Shown one piece after another: positions 34,694 through 39,523 of a DNA stretch of 39,523 nucleotides (its first letter is position 1; each line of letters starts with the position of its first letter). Source of the DNA: Planoprotostelium fungivorum (Eukaryota > Evosea > Variosea > Cavosteliida > Cavosteliaceae); NCBI GenBank assembly GCA_003024175.1, contig MDYQ01000242.1, positions 1 to 39,523 on the forward strand, read 5' to 3'. The notes beneath the pieces were generated by a model. The model ran no database searches, had not been told where the DNA came from, and saw nothing but the letters and a program-made list of their open reading frames with translations. The position numbers and the translations under genes were made by a program.

Positions 34694-36974
34694 ATGACCG
34701 CAGTGAGTCCTTCTGACAACACTATGCTGGCTCGCAGCGTCGTAGAGCTGACTGAGCTGGCTGAGTCAGTCGTCAAGATCGATCCCAACACTCCCGTACT
34801 TCGGTGTGTAGAGATGCATGGATCTTCGATTGTGACCTGCGACAGTTATTTCTATGCTACGAAGAGTCTACGTCTTCAGGCAGACAGGTATCTCTTGGAG
34901 AGGGGTGAGGACGTGATGCATCCACGGTATAACATGGAATCAAGATATCGAGAGAGCCTATCTGTATATGTTCAGATACTGTACATTTGTCAATACGATG
35001 AGAAAAATACCCGGATGGGCTGTAACAAAGAAGGAAACGAAGAGCGAATTGGTCAACGTGAGAAAGATGAATTCATATCCAACTCGAACCATTCGTGACG
35101 GAAAGATAGCAAACCATGAAGTACGTTAAAGAGATGGAAACGATGAACAGCCTACTCAAAGACATGTACCAACAAATCGAGACAGACGAAAGAGTGAGAT
35201 CAAGCGATGTGAGAAACCATTCTGATGGTCGCAGATGGAGAGGGAGAAGAGAGAGAGAGACGCGAGGGAGAAGGAACTGAGAGATCAGATGAACGAATTA
35301 GAGCTCGAGAGGTTAGAGAGGAAGAAGAGAACAGAACAAGCCAAACAACCGGTCGATCAACTACAGATGATGAAACTGAGAGAAGAGGTGTGTGAGAATG
35401 CTGTCACCCATTGAAGGAGATAGGTATCACAGCAACAAGATCATCTCCTGGGAAGAATGGGAATCAAACGAGAAGAGATGATCCATCAGCCTGTCAGAGA
35501 GAATAAATACGCAGGGGCTTCTGAATTGAGAGACATGTCCAAGAGACTCGAAGAGATCAGACCCGAGCAAGGTGTCGCCACGATGATCGATCATGAGATA
35601 ACGGATGACAGGGATCATGATACCGGGAGCAGACAGGTACTCACAAGAGGTCGCTACCATGCAGCAGGTGAACTCCCCTTCGTCAACGGATGACATCGAC
35701 ACGATTGACATGCGGCAGAGCTACGTGATGAACGATGTACATCCACCACCCACAATACAACCACCACCAGAAGATCCACAGACGAGAATGCTCGTGGAAG
35801 GGCTCGCGCAGGTGACACGTTGACGATCTTCGTTTTACCGATCATCACAGGTGCAAGAGAAATTAGAATCGAAGAGGGGAGGACAGGCCGTACCCGTAGA
35901 CAATCCCAATGGATTACTCGTAGACTTTGATGAGGCTCCGAGACCCATCGAGACGCACAAGAGAACGGATATACAGATGCCGACGGATCAGCCGCACATT
36001 CGAAAGAATCACACATCGACGTCGACGGACACGACGAGAACGAACGGAAGCGAACACTACGTGTCCATAGAGGCTGCCACGGCGGCCATGCAGGTACCCC
36101 CCGGATTTGACAGTGGAAGGACGAGTGTGACAACCAAGCAACGACCTCCAACGTCGAATGACAACATTCATCCGCGGGGAACGTACGGGACACCCGCCTC
36201 TCTCGTTCCATCGAAGCCGAGTAAGCCCGTCGATGAGACGAGGAGAGTCTTTGTAGAGATGAATGTGAGTGTGTTACAGAGGAGGGAGGGGACTGAGAGG
36301 AAGGACAGATGTTCGATGCGTTCATGAGAAAGGCGGAGAGGAACACGAGATCGAACGTGGAGACGTGCGGCATCCTCGCCGGTGAACTGGTGAGATCTTT
36401 CTGATGTGATGTGACGCGGCTGAGCGACATTTCAGAGAGGAAACGTGCTCTACATCAGCACTCTGATCATACCCTCCGTGAGTACATCGACGCGATTACG
36501 ATCTGATCGCAGCAGCAAGAAGGAACGTCGGACACGTGCGCCATGCTCAACGAAGAAGATGTCTTTGAGTACATGGACAAGCACGATCTCCTCACCGTAG
36601 GGTGGATCCACGTGAGTCTGCCTTAGAGTATAACAAGTGACACGCTCAGACGCATCCCAATCACAGATGTTTCATGAGTGCGGTAGATCTGCACACACAC
36701 GCACCGTATCAGTCTCTACTGAGAGAAGCCATCGCCGTGGTCATGGCACCCACCGATAGCGTCAAGTGAGTGACTGGAGAGATAGACGATTGAGAGGTGT
36801 AGGTGTGGAATCTTCTCGCTGGTGGACCCCGGGGGCTTGAACGTCATACAAAAGTGTAATCAGAGGGGATTCCACGAGCACAATCCACCGTCTAGCACGT
36901 TGTATCATAACGCACCCCACGTCACTACGATCGCCGGAACCAACGATTTCAAGATTGCTGATCTTCGACGATGA
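34694..36974 (+). CDS. STAMBP: AMSH/STAMBP-like JAMM deubiquitinase
   Basis: Multi-exon. The N-terminal part ('LRLQADRYLLERGRAYLYMF', 'RKIPGWAVTKKETKSELVN') matches the MIT/USP8-dimer helical region of AMSH, after splicing around 34905-34950 and 35058-35109. A strongly charged helix follows (many RER/EL repeats, 35230-35400), then a polar linker with PPP runs (35745-35770) and T/S-rich segments. The catalytic part is clear: 'VETCGILAGEL', 'GNVLYISTLIIPSQQEGTSD', 'NEEDVFEYMDKHDLLTVGWI', 'HTHPNHRCFMSAVDLHTH' and 'CNQRGFHEH'. Residues E (in ETCG), H-x-H and S-x2-D of the JAMM zinc site are all present, as are AMSH-specific inserts. An intron (about 36613-36650) falls between the first H and TH of the motif. 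AMSH cleaves K63-linked ubiquitin on endosomal cargo with ESCRT-0/III. Confidence 0.9.
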
Positions 36975-37412
36975 TGATGGTGTCCGACATAAAGATCTTT
37001 TGTTGATGTGTTTAAGATAGATCAGATGCGTCTCAATGATACCCATGACAATGAAATGTGATCGTCCACTTCTACTTGATCTCTAGTATATCCTGCCGCA
37101 GCTATGCTAGTTTTTTCTAGAACTCAGAGGCCCGTGGAGACTACAGACTTTCAATCGACTACAGCTGGAACAAGAGGAGACACAAGAATGGACGGAAGAA
37201 CATGGACGATAATGGCAGAGTAAAATGTATCATAGGCTGTCAGGAGGCTGAATATCTATATATGAGAACGTATTTCAAAGAGTTTCAAGTGTGCTATTGT
37301 TTGGTCCATGGGTTCCTCATTACGATGCTGTAGATGGCACTAAATTGTAACGAAATAAAAACGAAACGGATATCTGATCCGTCTGGACAAATCAACAATC
37401 ATCAACCAAGTC
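36975..37412. other. Intergenic region between AMSH and the CCNDBP1-like gene
   Basis: About 440 bp, both neighbours on the plus strand. The left part probably holds the AMSH 3' UTR; the AT-rich right part (37200-37390) is the likely promoter. No coding exon or RNA gene recognised. Confidence 0.4.
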
Positions 37413-38612
37413 ATGGGCGATAAGAACACAGAAACAAGTAGAATCGCCGAAGGTTTACAAGAATTTATCAATCATCTGGTGAATTGGCAGAGTCTGATCC
37501 AGGATCTACCACCCGCTGCGTCAACAGAGACATCTATTGCCACAGAAAAAGAGATCATCGATGCAGCGGACAACATCCATAATGTAGCAACCAAATGTGA
37601 TCTCAGGGTCCATCTCACCATGCACTCACTCACTCAGTCACAATCGCACATAACATTCCCTTCAAAGAGTTGCTATACGATCACACACATCCCTTCGTCG
37701 AAATGCTAGAGAGAGCGCTGTGGGCACTCTTCTCACTGCTATCTTCCGCTGCCGCTCGTTCTGATCTCTGCCGCCCGATGAAGAAAGAACTGCTCTCCAA
37801 GATGACCGTCATTCTTTCCTCAGCCTGCTCGTTAGCTGAGGCATACAGAGACAGAAGGACCGATACGAAAGTTAGTCCTCACCTCACGGGAAAGGTGAGA
37901 CGATGCGATCGACAGAAGAGTTGATAGGAAAGGTGTGGGAGGGTTGTAAGGCTCTGATGACGAGTCCTCTGGATCAGCACATGTTCTTCAAGCGATCGCA
38001 GTGCACGTGGCTGTCCATGATCAAAGATGCCACGAAAGAATTGGAAGAGCAGGCCACGTGAGTATGAGGGGAGATGTTGTCAGTGACAGACTCAGATCGA
38101 CACAATCCGAATTCGCCGATGAAGATGATGAGTTTGGCCTGGAGACGGAAGTGTCTGAGGAGACTCGCAAAGCCATACCGTTGATCAGTGATCTGTGCAA
38201 GTGTGCATATGCGATGGTTCGAAGAGCTGATGTCATTGCATCCCACACAGGTCTCTCTTTTTCATCTTTCACTTCTTCCACAAATCTGATCCATCTCAGA
38301 GAACGTTGCGGACACCAATGGTAAATATCCCCTGAACGAGCTATTCGATCTCTGTTCCCTCGTAGTCGAACGAGTCGATGACCTCGGATCGTCCATCTAC
38401 GAAGACGATAAAGAGGTGCACGAACCCCTCTCATCCAACTGATGAGATGACAGATACTCCATGAGGCCGCACAAAGTCTCTCCTCTTCGTTGGATGCCCT
38501 CCGCAGTCGATTCCTCAACACTTCATCGGAGTCAGACCATCAGACCACAGAGATCTTAGAGAAGAAGAAGCAACAAGCGCTCGTTGGGTTGAGACAGTGG
38601 AAGGGTACATAA
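37413..38612 (+). CDS. CCNDBP1: Cyclin-D1-binding protein 1-like (GCIP/CCNDBP1 family)
   Basis: Several exons joined by short introns, about 320 residues. Visible segments: 'LQEFINHLVNWQSLIQDLPP', 'ELLYDHTHPFVEMLERALWA', 'LIGKVWEGCKALMTSPLDQH', 'TWLSMIKDATKELEEQA', 'DEFGLETEVSEETRKAIPLI' and 'LCKCAYAMVRRADVIA'. After a 38-nt intron at about 38416-38453 the chain continues 'ILHEAAQSLSSSLDALRSRF' and stops at 38612. All-helical sequence with 'VWEGCKAL' and an acidic break before 'FGLE...IPLISDLCKCA' follows the GCIP fold, which binds cyclin D1 and HLH factors in animals. Without the last intron the protein would end at 38443. Function here is inferred from the family. Confidence 0.72.
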
Positions 38613-38996
38613 AAAGATCGGAAGCCAGAAGGGATGTATAAGATAGATTGACAGCTGTTGTGACCAAACGGCAATGGATGTCGTGTCAGTGCTTTGTAAC
38701 GGTAGTGAAGCCAAGCTGATGGAGGAAACGATCCAAGTGGTGGGAGAAAATTGGATGCGTTGCGTTGGAGGGATGCGTGAAGCCTGGTGGATTCAGAATG
38801 AATGAATATGGAGTTGTCATAAATGCGCTCTTGTCACCACGGGTGGATCAAACAATTGTACCGAAAGACATTTTCTGGTCGTAGCCTGGAGAACATTTCC
38901 ATAAGAGGGAAGCACATTTCAACCAAACACAACAGCAGCAGCAGGTGAGGGAGACATCGACTGGTATCCACCGACGCTCACCTACGATAGAGAACA
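38613..38996. other. Intergenic region upstream of the LIM gene
   Basis: About 380 bp, tandem-oriented neighbours. It holds a (CAG)n run of four units at about 38932-38943 shortly before the LIM start codon. No coding exon that I can support; a short upstream non-coding exon ending at the CAG/GTGAGG donor near 38944 is possible. Confidence 0.35.

Positions 38997-39523
<527 letters not shown>

Overview
This is a gene-dense piece of nuclear DNA from a eukaryotic microbe. Nearly every gene is cut by short spliceosomal introns (mostly about 34-60 nt) with GTGAG-type donors and CAG/TAG acceptors, intergenic gaps are usually a few hundred bases or less, and there are no operons. The gene set points to an amoebozoan. 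It contains a metallo-beta-lactamase/double cyclic-nucleotide-binding phosphodiesterase of the kind described in Dictyostelium (GbpA/GbpB, PdeD/PdeE), an LRR receptor kinase with a tyrosine-kinase-like catalytic loop, and a sacsin-like GHKL protein. It also contains MYCBPAP, a protein tied to the ciliary/flagellar axoneme in animals. A small amoeba with a flagellate stage, such as a protosteloid of the Planoprotostelium type, fits best; that placement is inference.

Layout, left to right. An SbmA/ABCD-like ABC transporter leaves the left edge on the minus strand (1-506). The mitochondrial F1-ATPase assembly factor ATP11/ATPAF1 follows (579-1542, +), convergent with MCMBP (1827-4524, -), whose upstream region has two GCGCGGGA copies that look like E2F sites. 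A 0.65 kb gap leads to a large LRR receptor kinase (5179-10765, +), convergent with a 3'(2'),5'-bisphosphate nucleotidase (10802-12157, -). Next come an RGG/CCCH/Nudix-like protein (12313-13706, +), an unrecognised nuclear-looking protein (14078-14701, -) and MYCBPAP (15296-18530, +).

The centre holds the most unusual locus: a decayed, internally deleted partial copy (about 18838-19945) lies directly upstream of a long sacsin-like gene (20130-25467, +), whose reading frame appears to continue by splicing into a BTB/POZ domain and a C-terminal CCCH finger. On its right are a type II membrane protein resembling polysaccharide deacetylases (25548-27219, -), the cGMP-type phosphodiesterase (27568-31840, -) and the splicing kinase PRP4/PRPF4B (32263-34591, -). 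PRP4 shares a 102 bp divergent promoter with the K63-ubiquitin protease AMSH/STAMBP (34694-36974, +). A cyclin-D-binding protein (CCNDBP1/GCIP-like, 37413-38612, +) and the start of a LIM-domain protein (38997 to the right edge, +) finish the window.

These are mostly unlinked housekeeping and signalling genes, with no cluster of shared function. Exon joins were worked out by eye from splice signals and family similarity. Outer coordinates are more reliable than every internal junction.
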